From the NCBI GenBank assembly GCA_013204985.1, contig JABMLG010000008.1, positions 141,377 to 205,376 on the forward strand: 64,000 bases of DNA. The letters run 5' to 3'. A program made the translations under genes and the position numbers. A model generated the notes under the pieces. It saw only the letters and a list, made by a program, of their open reading frames with translations, searched no databases and had not been told where the DNA came from. Source of the DNA: Microbacteriaceae bacterium VKM Ac-2855 (GTDB lineage: Bacteria; Actinomycetota; Actinomycetes; Actinomycetales; Microbacteriaceae). Shown here piece by piece: positions 43,763 through 52,681 of this stretch; the first letter of the stretch is position 1; the number at the start of each line of letters is the position of its first letter.

Positions 43763-44866
43763 GTGTCTTCATCGGTGAAACCACCTGTCAACTCCAAGCC
43801 CGTTATGGTCGCCCCGCTCGCGACGCAAGGCATCCACCAGCCCGCCCCGACCGGCCGCCGCCTCAGCGACAACGTCGCCGTCACCCCGATGGAACGCCTC
43901 CGCGAGAACTTCCGATACACGCGCGGTCGCGGCGCCCTCGAGATCGGCGTCATCACCGCCGTCGTGTTCATCGCCTTCTGCATCGCGAGCCTCGTCGCCC
44001 CGACGAGCTTCCCGTTCCTCTCGCCCAGCAACCTCTCCGGTGTGATCTCGCAATCCATCCCGGTGTACGCGATCCTGTCGATCGGTGCCGGGATCCTGAT
44101 GATCACGGACGAGTTCGACCTCTCGCTCGGCGCCAACATCGGCTTCTCCGGCATCGTCTTCATCCGCGTCACCGAATCGGCGGGCTGGCCGGTCGGCGCT
44201 CTGGTGGGCATCGCCGCCGCGGTCAGCATCGCCCTGATCAACGGCATCGTCGTCATCGCGACGAAGATCCCCTCGTTCATCGCGACCCTGGGCCTGGGCT
44301 TCTTCTGGCTCGGCGCGAGCTTCTTCGTCAACGGCACGGCGCCCGCGGTCCTCCGCGCGGATGAAGGACTCAAGCTGATCTTCGCCGGCGACTTCGGACT
44401 CTTCCGCTCGCAGCTGATCTGGATGCTGATCATCGGCGTCGCAGCGTGGGTGTTCCTGCACCGCCACAAGACCGGCAACCACCTCTTCGCGGTCGGCGGC
44501 AACGCGGCGGCTGCGAAGGCCATCTCGATCAATCCCGTCAAGGTCAAGCTGCTCGCCTTCGGCATCCTCGGCCTCATGGTCGGCATCGCCGCGGTGCTGA
44601 TCTCGGTCCGCACCAACGCCATGCAGCCCGGGACCACACAGGACTACACGCTGATGGCGATCGCCGGCGCCGTCGTCGGCGGCTGCTCGCTCAACGGAGG
44701 CCGCGGATCCATCACCGGCATGATCGTGGGCGCCGCCCTCATCCAGCTCATCCAGAACGGCCTCATCCTCGCGAAGGCTCCCGGCTTCTACGTGCAGCTC
44801 TTCGTGGGCCTGCTCATCGTCGTCGCCGCCGTCTTCAACAAGGTGTTCGAAGGGAAAGCATCATGA
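43763..44866 (+). CDS. sugar ABC transporter permease (RbsC-like)
   Basis: The 367-residue product (GTG start after AAAGGCGAG) has a polar N-terminal tail of about 60 residues and then eight to ten helices of the BPD_transp_2 family. DEFDLSLGANIGFSG and GGNAAAAKAISINPVKVK are the characteristic cytoplasmic motifs contacting the ATPase. Only one permease gene is present, so it should act as a homodimer, as in ribose-type transporters. Its stop overlaps the ATPase start by ATGA. Confidence 0.92.
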   Translation: MSSSVKPPVNSKPVMVAPLATQGIHQPAPTGRRLSDNVAVTPMERLRENFRYTRGRGALEIGVITAVVFIAFCIASLVAPTSFPFLSPSNLSGVISQSIPVYAILSIGAGILMITDEFDLSLGANIGFSGIVFIRVTESAGWPVGALVGIAAAVSIALINGIVVIATKIPSFIATLGLGFFWLGASFFVNGTAPAVLRADEGLKLIFAGDFGLFRSQLIWMLIIGVAAWVFLHRHKTGNHLFAVGGNAAAAKAISINPVKVKLLAFGILGLMVGIAAVLISVRTNAMQPGTTQDYTLMAIAGAVVGGCSLNGGRGSITGMIVGAALIQLIQNGLILAKAPGFYVQLFVGLLIVVAAVFNKVFEGKAS

Positions 44867-45705
44867 CCGATTCGACGACCGCCGGCATCCTCACGGCTGC
44901 CGAGAACTCGGGGCGCATCGAGGACTACCTCCTGCGTGTCGAGGGCATCACGAAGAAGTACGGCGCGAACACCGTGCTGAACGATGTCAACTTCGACATC
45001 GGCAAGAGCGAGGTGGTCGGTCTGCTCGGGGACAACGGTGCCGGCAAGTCGACCCTCGTGAAGATCATGTCGGGAGTGGTCCCGATGACCTCGGGCGCCT
45101 ACTACTGGGACGGTTCGCTGCAGCCCAAGGTGGACCGTTCCGTCACGGAGACGCTGGGGGTCGAGACGATCTTCCAGGACTCGGCACTCGTGCCGACCAT
45201 GTCGATCAGCCGCAACATCTTCATGGGCCGCGAAGTGACCAACAGGCTGGGCTTCATGAAGATGCGTCAGATGGACGCGATCGCCACGAACATCCTCGAC
45301 ACGGTCGTCACCATCGAGGGCATCAAGAGTTCGCGTCAACTCGTCGCCTCGCTCTCCGGTGGCCAGGCGCAGGCGGTCGCGATCGCCCGCGCCGTGCACT
45401 TCAAACGCAGCCTGCTCATCCTCGACGAGCCGACGTCGGCCCTGGCAGTGCGTGCGACGGAGGCTCTGCTCAGCTACCTGCGCCAGCTCAAGGGGGAGGG
45501 CGTCAGCTCCGTGCTGGTCACGCACAACCTGCACCACGCCTACCAGGTCTGCGACCGGCACATCGTAATGAATCACGGTCGCAAGATCCTCGATGTCCGC
45601 CGCGAGGACACCTCCGTCGAGGAGCTCACCGCGGCCGTGGTCGAAGGGGCTGAGGGCGTGCGTCGCTTCCGCGAGGGGAAGTCGCTCACGCAGGCCGCGA
45701 TCTGA
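44863..45705 (+). CDS. sugar ABC transporter ATP-binding protein, single ATPase domain
   Basis: The 280-residue product has a single ABC cassette: Walker A GDNGAGKST at residues 57-65, signature LSGGQAQAVAIARA, Walker B LLILDEPTSAL, and the H-loop VTHNLHH. Typical CUT2 ATPases such as RbsA and MglA are about 500 residues with two fused cassettes, so this is the half-size form and would dimerise. It is the last gene of the operon. Repeat copy B lies 169 bp beyond its stop. Confidence 0.92.
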   Translation: MTDSTTAGILTAAENSGRIEDYLLRVEGITKKYGANTVLNDVNFDIGKSEVVGLLGDNGAGKSTLVKIMSGVVPMTSGAYYWDGSLQPKVDRSVTETLGVETIFQDSALVPTMSISRNIFMGREVTNRLGFMKMRQMDAIATNILDTVVTIEGIKSSRQLVASLSGGQAQAVAIARAVHFKRSLLILDEPTSALAVRATEALLSYLRQLKGEGVSSVLVTHNLHHAYQVCDRHIVMNHGRKILDVRREDTSVEELTAAVVEGAEGVRRFREGKSLTQAAI

Positions 45706-45854
45706 TCCGACCACGCGGCGGTGAACGGGGTGCTCGTCTCGGCGGGCGCCCCGTCTCGGCGTGCTCGGGTTCCGCGGCGCGCGGTGCGGTGACCGGGTAG
45801 TGTGCCGTGCCCCGTGTCGGCCCGGCAGCTCTCACTCGGCAGGATGAACCCCCG

Positions 45855-45955
45855 CTGACACCGCGCTTGACACAACTTCGGCTGAGAGCATTCGCCAGCG
45901 CCCATCAGCGCTGAGCCACGCTCTCAGCCGAAGTTGTGCAGCCACCGAGCGCAGC
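45855..45955 (-). repeat. 62-bp nested palindromic repeat, copy B
   Basis: AACTTCGGCTGAGAG (45874-45888) and CTCTCAGCCGAAGTT (45921-45935) are perfect complements, and an inner CAGCGC/GCGCTG stem lies between. On the minus strand its flank GCGCTCGGTGGCTGCA matches copy A. It lies after the ABC transporter operon. The rest of 45706-46117 shows no gene. Confidence 0.85.
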
Positions 45956-46117
45956 CGCTCGCTGTTTCGCGATGAAAGCAGCGGGATCAGCAGGCGAGAT
46001 GTTCACTGTGGTTCAGCCGTCGGTCGTGGCGATGCAGGCGGTAGGTCGTAACCGCCGAACGGTGATCTCCGGCGTCGGCTTTGAGACGATTTCCCTCTGC
46101 TGCACGTGACTGAGTGG

Positions 46118-46735
46118 ATGACATCGTCGTCCGACCACCGAGCGAACGGAGATCGACGTGATGCACACGATCAGGCAGTGGACGCACGAGTGAGCGACAT
46201 GGAGCTGCTCGCTCGTGTGCGGCGGGGCGATCGGGAGGGCCTGCGCGTGCTCTTCCGCCGGCATCTCCCCACCGTCTACGGGGCCGCTTTTGTTGTGACC
46301 AGGAGCAAGCCGGACGCCGAGGAGGCGGCTCAGGACGCGTTCTTCCTCCTCTGGCAGAAGCGCAGCGAGGTGAACATCGTCGGCGACTCGGTACTGCCCT
46401 GGCTGATCGTGACGGCGCGGTTCGAAGCGTTCAATCGACAACGCGCCGCGAGCAGGCGTCGGACGGTGCCGTTGATCGAAGACCTCGACACCGACGACTC
46501 CGACAGCCCGGAGACGATCGTCATGGCGGCCGAGCTGCAGCGCCGCCTCACCGCCGTGATCGACGAGCTCGCTCCCCTCGATCGAGACCTCGTCACCTTG
46601 TGTCTGATCGAGGGCCTGAGTTACGAGGACGCCGCCGAGTCGGTCGGCATCACCCGTGCAGCGGTGCGCAACCGCCTGTCCCGAGCTCGCCAGCAACTCC
46701 GCACGCAGATGACCGCTGAGAGGAACGCACGATGA
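46118..46735 (+). CDS. ECF-type RNA polymerase sigma factor
   Basis: The product of about 205 residues has sigma-70 region 2 (MELLARVRRGDREGLRVLF, DAEEAAQDAFFLLWQKRSE) and region 4 (PLDRDLVTLCLIEGLSYEDAAESVG, RNRLSRARQQLRTQM). The start is uncertain: GTG 46106, ATG 46118 and internal GTG codons at 46178 and 46190 are all possible and none has a strong ribosome site. It overlaps the next gene by ATGA, and that gene probably encodes its regulator or target. Confidence 0.85.
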   Translation: MTSSSDHRANGDRRDAHDQAVDARVSDMELLARVRRGDREGLRVLFRRHLPTVYGAAFVVTRSKPDAEEAAQDAFFLLWQKRSEVNIVGDSVLPWLIVTARFEAFNRQRAASRRRTVPLIEDLDTDDSDSPETIVMAAELQRRLTAVIDELAPLDRDLVTLCLIEGLSYEDAAESVGITRAAVRNRLSRARQQLRTQMTAERNAR

Positions 46736-47847
46736 ACACCACCACGGCACCCACCCCCATCCCGGATGAGCACTCGACGCGCCGGATGGAAGCCGCCCTT
46801 TTCGACCGCATCGAAGCCTCCGAAATCGAAGCCGCCGGGCAGGCGACCGTCGTCAGCCTGACCGCCGTTCCGGCGAGGAGGAACACGACCTCCCGCTCGC
46901 GGTGGCGGTGGGTCGGTATCGGCTCGGCCGCCGCCGCAGCGCTCACCGTCACCCTCGTCCTCACCGACGTGCTCGGCCTCGCCGGATGGCGTGGTGGTGC
47001 GGATGCCGCAGCCGCTGCCGTCCTCGAGCGGGCGGCGACCACCTCCGGGCAGCTCTCCGATCCGGTGGTCGGCGCCGGCGAGTACCTGTCGGTGGAGACG
47101 ACGGCGATGGGCGTCGCCTGGATCGACGCGGTTCCCATCGCGACACTCTCTACCGACCAGATGTACATCCCGGCGGATCGCAGCGATGACTGGGTGTGGT
47201 TCCGCGATCTCTCCGAACCGTACGGGACCTTCGGCCCGGAGTCGCGAACCACATCGGAGGAGTACTTCGCCTCCATCTATGCGGAACACGGCGAGGACTA
47301 CGTCGAGAAGCTTCGCGCGCCCGCCGGTCGGTGGTACAGCGGCGACTCCCAGGTCTCCCCGGAGGCGCTGGCCGATCTGCCGCGGGATCCGCATCGCCTG
47401 CTGAACTTCATCTACCGCACCACCCTCGGCGCCGGTCCATCACCGGACGGAGAGGCACTGGTCTTCATCGCCGACCGGTTGCGATCAGGCGTGCTCCCCG
47501 CCGATGTGCGGGCGTCCCTCTACGAAGCGGCGGCGCTCATCCCCGGTGTGGAGTTCGTCGATGACCAGGCCACCCTCGACGGTCGTACCGGTACCGCGAT
47601 CGGCCGGGTGGAGGCCAACGGCGGCTTCCGGCAGGACATCATCATCGACCCCGACACCGGTCTGTTCATCGGCGAGCGCACGACTCAGCTCACCGCGAGC
47701 GACGGCATTCCCGCCGACACGATCACGTCGTGGACCGCGGTGACGACCACCGTGGTCGCCGACGCCCCAGCCGGGGGAACCCAGAACGGGACCTTCGACG
47801 AGATGGGCTGCACGACCACGAACGGGCACTCCGTCTGCCCGCAGTAG
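46732..47847 (+). CDS. CU044_5270-family membrane-anchored protein
   Basis: The 371-residue product has a cytoplasmic N-terminus of about 60 residues, one transmembrane helix near 62-82 (GIGSAAAAALTVTLVLTDVL) and a large extracytoplasmic domain with VGAGEYLSVETTA and DPDTGLFIGERT. This is the CU044_5270 family, which accompanies ECF sigma genes in actinobacteria. It might act as an anti-sigma or signal sensor. It lacks the HxxxCxxC zinc motif of classical anti-sigma factors. The gene overlaps the sigma gene by 4 bp. Confidence 0.8.
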   Translation: MNTTTAPTPIPDEHSTRRMEAALFDRIEASEIEAAGQATVVSLTAVPARRNTTSRSRWRWVGIGSAAAAALTVTLVLTDVLGLAGWRGGADAAAAAVLERAATTSGQLSDPVVGAGEYLSVETTAMGVAWIDAVPIATLSTDQMYIPADRSDDWVWFRDLSEPYGTFGPESRTTSEEYFASIYAEHGEDYVEKLRAPAGRWYSGDSQVSPEALADLPRDPHRLLNFIYRTTLGAGPSPDGEALVFIADRLRSGVLPADVRASLYEAAALIPGVEFVDDQATLDGRTGTAIGRVEANGGFRQDIIIDPDTGLFIGERTTQLTASDGIPADTITSWTAVTTTVVADAPAGGTQNGTFDEMGCTTTNGHSVCPQ

Positions 47848-47978
47848 GACGGCAGGGCGCGGCACCGCAGCACGTCGACGTGTTGCGGTGCCGTATGCTG
47901 ACCGGTCGACTTCTCGCTCCGCCGCCGCCATCCCGCTCGAGGTTCGTCGTGAGATGGGCAACGACGGCGACCGGTCGT

Positions 47979-48215
47979 CTACGCCGGTCTTCGCGCTGAT
48001 CGCGCGACGAGCGGACCAGCGATCGCGGCCGCGAGAGCCGCCGACACGGACGCAGCCATCGTCTCCGCCGACCAGAAGCCCGCCCACGCGTACGGGTTGG
48101 ACAGCCCCCACACAACGGCGATGATGATCCAGACGAGCCCATCGTCGGGGTCCGCCCCCGCGGCACCCCGCCGTGCGAGGGAGGCGACGGACGAGTTCTC
48201 CCCCCTCCTCGCCAT
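47979..48215 (-). CDS. small two-helix membrane protein
   Basis: The product of 78 residues from ATG 48215 has a polar N-terminus and two hydrophobic segments (VWIIIAVVWGLSNPYAWAGF and MAASVSAALAAAIAGPLVA), ending ARSARRPA. The pattern of Trp and Ala residues looks like a real small membrane protein rather than an antisense artefact. Function is unknown. It stands alone on the minus strand. Confidence 0.5.
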   Translation of the reverse strand: MARRGENSSVASLARRGAAGADPDDGLVWIIIAVVWGLSNPYAWAGFWSAETMAASVSAALAAAIAGPLVARSARRPA

Positions 48216-48273
48216 TCCCGTGCAGGGGAAACAGCCCCCGTCCCGGTACCCGGCAAGCGCCGGTAAGGTTCGG

Positions 48274-48363
48274 TGCGCCCGCAGGGAATGCAGCCGGACC
48301 AGCGTCCAGCGCCCCCGCGCGCCTCCTCGGGGGCCATCCAGCTTCATTCCCGTACGGGCTCAC
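48274..48363. repeat. second intergenic inverted-repeat family, copy 1
   Basis: TGCGCCCGCAGGGAATGCAG begins an element of about 90 bp that recurs at 61739-61830 at roughly 85 % identity by eye. Its ends, GCCCGCAGGGAATG and CATTCCCGTACGGGC, are inverted repeats. The middle shares GGACCAGCG and CCGCGCGCCTCCTCG. Confidence 0.75.
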
Positions 48364-48455
48364 CGTCTGCCGCAGTGGAGCTGCCGGGGCGCGGCACCGC
48401 ACCGCTCCGACGCGGTGCCGCGTCCGATCGCTCTCGGGGCCTGCGAACTGCGGCG

Positions 48456-48553
48456 ACGTGCCCGCCGCGAACCCGTTCTCGGGCGAGATCGCGTGGCTCG
48501 CAGAGTCGGGGATCACCGAGGGGTATTCCGACGGCATGTTCCACCCGCTCGCC
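48456..48553 (+). pseudogene. remnant of an S-layer homology (SLH) repeat
   Basis: One frame reads DVPAANPFSGEIAWLAESG and then ITEGYSDGMFHPLA, which is an almost intact SLH motif (F-x-x-EI-x-WLA-x-x-GI-x-x-G-x-x-DG-x-F-x-P). No ribosome site, start or neighbouring SLH repeat exists, and the frame decays on both sides. It is a relic of a surface-protein gene. The rest of 48216-48726 shows only the repeat above. Confidence 0.65.
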
Positions 48554-48726
48554 ATCCGACTATCTGAAACGGGTGCGGCACCATCCGCTCGGGGGACTGA
48601 CGCGACTCGGCTCGTGCCCTCTAATCTGACCAAGCCGGGTTCCGGCTTCGCGGCTCCGTCGACGGTGCCCGGATCGACGAAGACCCGGACGCACCATTTC
48701 CTGGTCCTGGCTGCACGGAGACGCTG

Positions 48727-51294
48727 ATGCCCCCGCAACGTTCACGATGGTTCGCGCGCGCGGCGGCAGCCATCGCCTTCACGCTGCTGTTCGCCGGTGG
48801 AGTAACGATCGCTGCACCCCAGCGAGCCGAGGCGGCACCCGCATCGGGCCTCGAATCGCTCGGGCAGGGGGTGGGCGCCGACTCCACGTGGCGGGAGCTG
48901 CTGGATGCCGCTATCGGGGATGCGGGGTCCGCGCTCGGCCTGACATTCGGCAGTTTCAATCTGGCTTCGATGGTCGGCGGCCCCCTCATCTCCGCGCTCT
49001 TCGGACCCGCGTCGACCGGACCATCGATCGTCGACGTGATGAAGGAGCTCGACGACATCGAGAAGCGTCTGGACCAGGTGCAGAGCTCCCTGACCTCGAT
49101 CGAGGCCAACGTCGTCAACGTCAACGTGAACGTGTTGATGGCCTCGTGCAACGACCAGACGGCCCAGCTCACGCAGTACGTCAACCAGCTGGAGTTCGCG
49201 CAAGAGGACTACCGCAACATCGTCGACGAGATGGCGGCGATCGAGGACGGCACCGTCACCGACGGCGGACGGCTGAAGGTGCTGATCGACCGCTTCATCC
49301 TTTTCACCACGGGGGAGGCGTCACCGACGGCGGTCAACGACAGCAAATTCGCTCAGCTGATCGGAGGCATCCACGCCGCGATGGTGCAGACCGGCGGCAA
49401 CCAGGGCATCATCACCGGCTGCGGCGACGCGTTCTTCGCCCAATGGCAGGCGAGCCAGAATGCCGGTGCGCGCGGCGCAGTCGCGGCGGACGCTCAGGGC
49501 GCGTGGCTAGACGACCGGCAGTACTACGCCTCGATCGAGAGGATGAGCCGCTACTGGCAGTCGGTGCAGTTACAGGCGATGTTCCTGCTTCAGCAGGCGG
49601 CAGTGCTGCAATCGAGCAAGCTCTACGTTGCGCAAGGCGGAGTCCTGGAGGCCGATGCACCCCAAACGGTCTGCGCTATCGCCTCGGCTGCGCCGAACAT
49701 GGCGCAGGCGAAGGAGGTGTGCAGCTCGGCGTTCGCGGTGTCGAAGCGGGTGTTCTCGAATCTGTCGAGCGAGTGGCACCAGATCGGCCGTCCGCTCAGT
49801 ACCGACGACGTGGTGATGAGCCTCGGCTCGGACGCGACCGGGCTACCCGGCGGCCCTGCCGTCTCGGCTCTGTGGGCGCGCACTCCCTCCGCGGTCGGAG
49901 TGGACTGGACCTCTGCCACGTGGTCGACGGCGAGCACCCCGGTGAGCTACGGCGGCTACGCAGGGTTCGGGCCCGCGGGATCACAGCAGTGGAAAGAGCT
50001 CGAAGCCGGCTATCGATTCAGCCACCCGGGTGTGCCGGTTCCGTCGGGCGGCTTCTTCGATCTTCTGGGAGCGATGGGCACGACGAAGGCGTCCGGTTCC
50101 GATACGCCCGTCTTCGGCACGGCCGGTGTCCAGACCGTCTGGATGCCGAACGAGACCACGACGTCGGATGAGCGGGCGTTCTTGAACCGGCACACTCCCG
50201 GTCTCGGATTCCCGAGCCAGGACGACTTCGGTCGCGAGTACTTCTACGACGACAGCGGCTTCAGCGTCCGCTGCATGGTGCTCCCGGTCGACGGCCGGAT
50301 CTGTGACCAGGAGTCGGTGAGCCGGTGGTGGAACGGTCGCCAGACGGGGGAGTGGAACCTGAGCGGGAAGAGCGTCTTCACCATCCGACCCGGCTCGCCC
50401 GCGATCACCCCGCTCGTCGTCGAACTGAGCGACGAGCCCACCTACTGCGTCGATTCGCGGCCGGAGTACTACGGATGCGGCTACGCCACATCGGCGATCC
50501 TCTCGCCCCCGGCGCCCGCGTCCGGCGAGGTGCCCGGCTGGATGGTCGGCTGGTCAGGTGAAGGGGGCAGCTACGACAATCCGAACCAGATCGGGACGCT
50601 GTGGCCGACCGCGGCGCTGCCCACGTGCGCGACCGGGGGCAACCGCTCGGCCTGGGGCGCCGTGACGCAGTGCAGCGACGCGATCGACACGTGGATCAGA
50701 GCCACCATCCCGAATCCGAGCATCCTCGGTCCGCAGCCGGTGTCGGCGCCCGTGGTCGCCGACAGCGGCGAGCTGAGCGGCGTGCTCTGCACGGTTCCGG
50801 CGTGGCAGGAGCGCTCCGGTGAGGCCGGGGTCGCGGTGCGGACGACTGACGCGACGTGGCTGATGCAGGCGGCCGGGTACAAGGACCACAGCGAGGTCAT
50901 CCCGATCGATCGGATCGTCTCGCTCGATGATCTGATCGAGGGCTCAGGATGGCGCGGTTCCCCGGCGACCTACAGCCTGCGTTGCGCCTACACCGCGCGC
51001 TACGCCGATCTGGCCAGCACGACCGATCTGCAGACCGCGCCGGTGATCGCCACCCGGTCGTCCGACGGGGGATACCGTCTCGGGGGTTACACGCTCGGGA
51101 ACCCGACCGCAGAACCGGGAACGCCGATCGGCGGGCAGAGCCCGACGGGCGCGGTGCCGGCATCCGCCGCGGATGAGACCCCGACGCTCGCGGCGACAGG
51201 CACGGACCCGATGGGCGCGTTCTGGTTCGGTGCCGCTGCCGCCGTCTTCGGTGCCCTCATCCTGCTGCGCAGCCGACGGCGCGCGTCGCGGTAG
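48727..51294 (+). CDS. secreted sortase-anchored protein with LAATG signal
   Basis: The 855-residue product has a signal peptide (FARAAAAIAFTLLFAGG, cleavage near AEA), an amphipathic coiled-coil stretch near 100-160 (MKELDDIEKRLDQVQSSLT) and a large Trp/Gly/Ser-rich globular region with several cysteines. It ends with a cell-wall sorting signal: LAATG at residues 821-825, a hydrophobic segment and RSRRRASR. LAxTG is the preference of class E sortases in high-GC actinobacteria. The globular part matches no family I recognise. A surface adhesin or enzyme is possible. No sortase gene is in the window. Confidence 0.8.
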   Translation: MPPQRSRWFARAAAAIAFTLLFAGGVTIAAPQRAEAAPASGLESLGQGVGADSTWRELLDAAIGDAGSALGLTFGSFNLASMVGGPLISALFGPASTGPSIVDVMKELDDIEKRLDQVQSSLTSIEANVVNVNVNVLMASCNDQTAQLTQYVNQLEFAQEDYRNIVDEMAAIEDGTVTDGGRLKVLIDRFILFTTGEASPTAVNDSKFAQLIGGIHAAMVQTGGNQGIITGCGDAFFAQWQASQNAGARGAVAADAQGAWLDDRQYYASIERMSRYWQSVQLQAMFLLQQAAVLQSSKLYVAQGGVLEADAPQTVCAIASAAPNMAQAKEVCSSAFAVSKRVFSNLSSEWHQIGRPLSTDDVVMSLGSDATGLPGGPAVSALWARTPSAVGVDWTSATWSTASTPVSYGGYAGFGPAGSQQWKELEAGYRFSHPGVPVPSGGFFDLLGAMGTTKASGSDTPVFGTAGVQTVWMPNETTTSDERAFLNRHTPGLGFPSQDDFGREYFYDDSGFSVRCMVLPVDGRICDQESVSRWWNGRQTGEWNLSGKSVFTIRPGSPAITPLVVELSDEPTYCVDSRPEYYGCGYATSAILSPPAPASGEVPGWMVGWSGEGGSYDNPNQIGTLWPTAALPTCATGGNRSAWGAVTQCSDAIDTWIRATIPNPSILGPQPVSAPVVADSGELSGVLCTVPAWQERSGEAGVAVRTTDATWLMQAAGYKDHSEVIPIDRIVSLDDLIEGSGWRGSPATYSLRCAYTARYADLASTTDLQTAPVIATRSSDGGYRLGGYTLGNPTAEPGTPIGGQSPTGAVPASAADETPTLAATGTDPMGAFWFGAAAAVFGALILLRSRRRASR

Positions 51295-51300
51295 CTGCGC

Positions 51301-51332
51301 GGTGTGAGGAGGTCGATCGAACTCCCATCACC
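51301..51332. terminator. palindrome between convergent genes
   Basis: An imperfect palindrome centred on TCGATCGA, with GGAG/CTCC and GGTG/CACC arms, fills most of the 52-bp gap between the surface-protein stop and the sdaA stop. It could end transcription in both directions. Confidence 0.45.
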
Positions 51333-51346
51333 TGGGCGGCGGCGCC

Positions 51347-52681
51347 TCAACACTCCACCACGTTCACCGCCAGCCCCGCCTCGCTCGTCTCCTTGTAGCG
51401 CCACGACATGTCCGCGCCGGTCTGCCGCATCGTCTCGATCACCGTATCCAGCGACACCACGTGGGTTCCGTCTCCGAGCAGCGCGATTCGGGAAGCCGTC
51501 AGTGCGGTGGTCGCCGCAACCGCGTTGCGTTCGATGCACGGGATCTGCACCAGCCCGCCCACCGGGTCGCACGTGAGCCCGAGATGATGCTCCATCGCGA
51601 TCTCGGCCGCGTTCTCCACCTGCGCGGGTGTGCCGCCGCTCACCGCGCAGAGCCCCGCCGCCGCCATCGCGCACGCCGATCCGACCTCACCCTGGCACCC
51701 CGCCTCAGCGCCAGAGATGGAGGCGTTGGCTTTGATGATCGACCCGATCGCCGCGGCGGTGAGCAGGAACACGCGAACCATCTCCGCGCCGCCGCCCAAC
51801 CGATCCACGGCGTGCCGCAGCACCGCCGGCAGCACTCCCGCCGCACCGTTCGTCGGCGCGGTCACCACCCGTCCGCCAGCCGCGTTCTCCTCATTCACCG
51901 CCATCGCGTGCACCGCGAGCCACTCGTCCGGAGTGACACCGGCACCGCGCGACTCCAAGAGACGCCGCGCCGCCGCGGCTCGCCGGGGCACGCGCAGCCC
52001 GCCCGGCAGCACTCCTTCGACCTGCATCCCACGATCGATGCACCGGCTCATCGCCGCCCAGATCGCATCCAGCCCCGCGATCGCGGCATCCGCACCGTGC
52101 AGGTGCACTTCGTCGTCGAAAGCGATCGCAGCGATCGGCCGGCCGTCGGCCAGCAGTTCGCGCGCATTCCGGTACCGCGACAGTGGCGCGGCAGCCGCCC
52201 CCGCCTGCTCGCCTGCCCGTTGCACGAACCCGCCGCCGACCGAGAGATACGTGCCCGCCCACACCTCGTCCTCCCCGCAGAAGGCCGTCAGTGTGAGCGC
52301 GTTCGGATGCCCGTGATGCCGCGCGAACGGCTCGAACACCATGTCGCTGCGGTTGAAGCGAACCGAGCGCCCGGCAATCACCAGCCCGACGAAGCCGTCC
52401 GAGACCAGTGCATCCCACCGCCCGCGCATCGCCTCCGGATCCGACACCGCCGGATCCGCACCCGACAGCCCGGCCAGCACCGCATCCGGCGTCCCGTGCC
52501 CGATCCCGGTCGCCGCGAGCGAGCCGTGCAGTCGGCACTCGATTCGGTCGAACACCCGCCCGGACAGCTCCGCAGCGAACCCCGATGCCGCCCGCATCGG
52601 CCCCACGGTGTGCGAACTCGATGGCCCCACCCCGATCGAGAACAGCTCCAGCGCCGAGACGTAGACGCCCGCGTCAGTCAC
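51347..52681 (-). CDS. sdaA: L-serine ammonia-lyase (iron-sulfur L-serine dehydratase)
   Basis: The 444-residue product is a single-chain L-serine dehydratase that converts serine to pyruvate and ammonia. [18 protein letters not shown] is the beta-domain signature. The [4Fe-4S] cysteines are in [17 protein letters not shown] and [17 protein letters not shown]. Length matches bacterial SdaA. Its ATG lies 8 bp inside the end of the M20 gene, and both are downstream of the DUF3100 gene, so serine may be released from a conjugate by the hydrolase and then deaminated. Confidence 0.93.
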   Translation of the reverse strand: MTDAGVYVSALELFSIGVGPSSSHTVGPMRAASGFAAELSGRVFDRIECRLHGSLAATGIGHGTPDAVLAGLSGADPAVSDPEAMRGRWDALVSDGFVGLVIAGRSVRFNRSDMVFEPFARHHGHPNALTLTAFCGEDEVWAGTYLSVGGGFVQRAGEQAGAAAAPLSRYRNARELLADGRPIAAIAFDDEVHLHGADAAIAGLDAIWAAMSRCIDRGMQVEGVLPGGLRVPRRAAAARRLLESRGAGVTPDEWLAVHAMAVNEENAAGGRVVTAPTNGAAGVLPAVLRHAVDRLGGGAEMVRVFLLTAAAIGSIIKANASISGAEAGCQGEVGSACAMAAAGLCAVSGGTPAQVENAAEIAMEHHLGLTCDPVGGLVQIPCIERNAVAATTALTASRIALLGDGTHVVSLDTVIETMRQTGADMSWRYKETSEAGLAVNVVEC

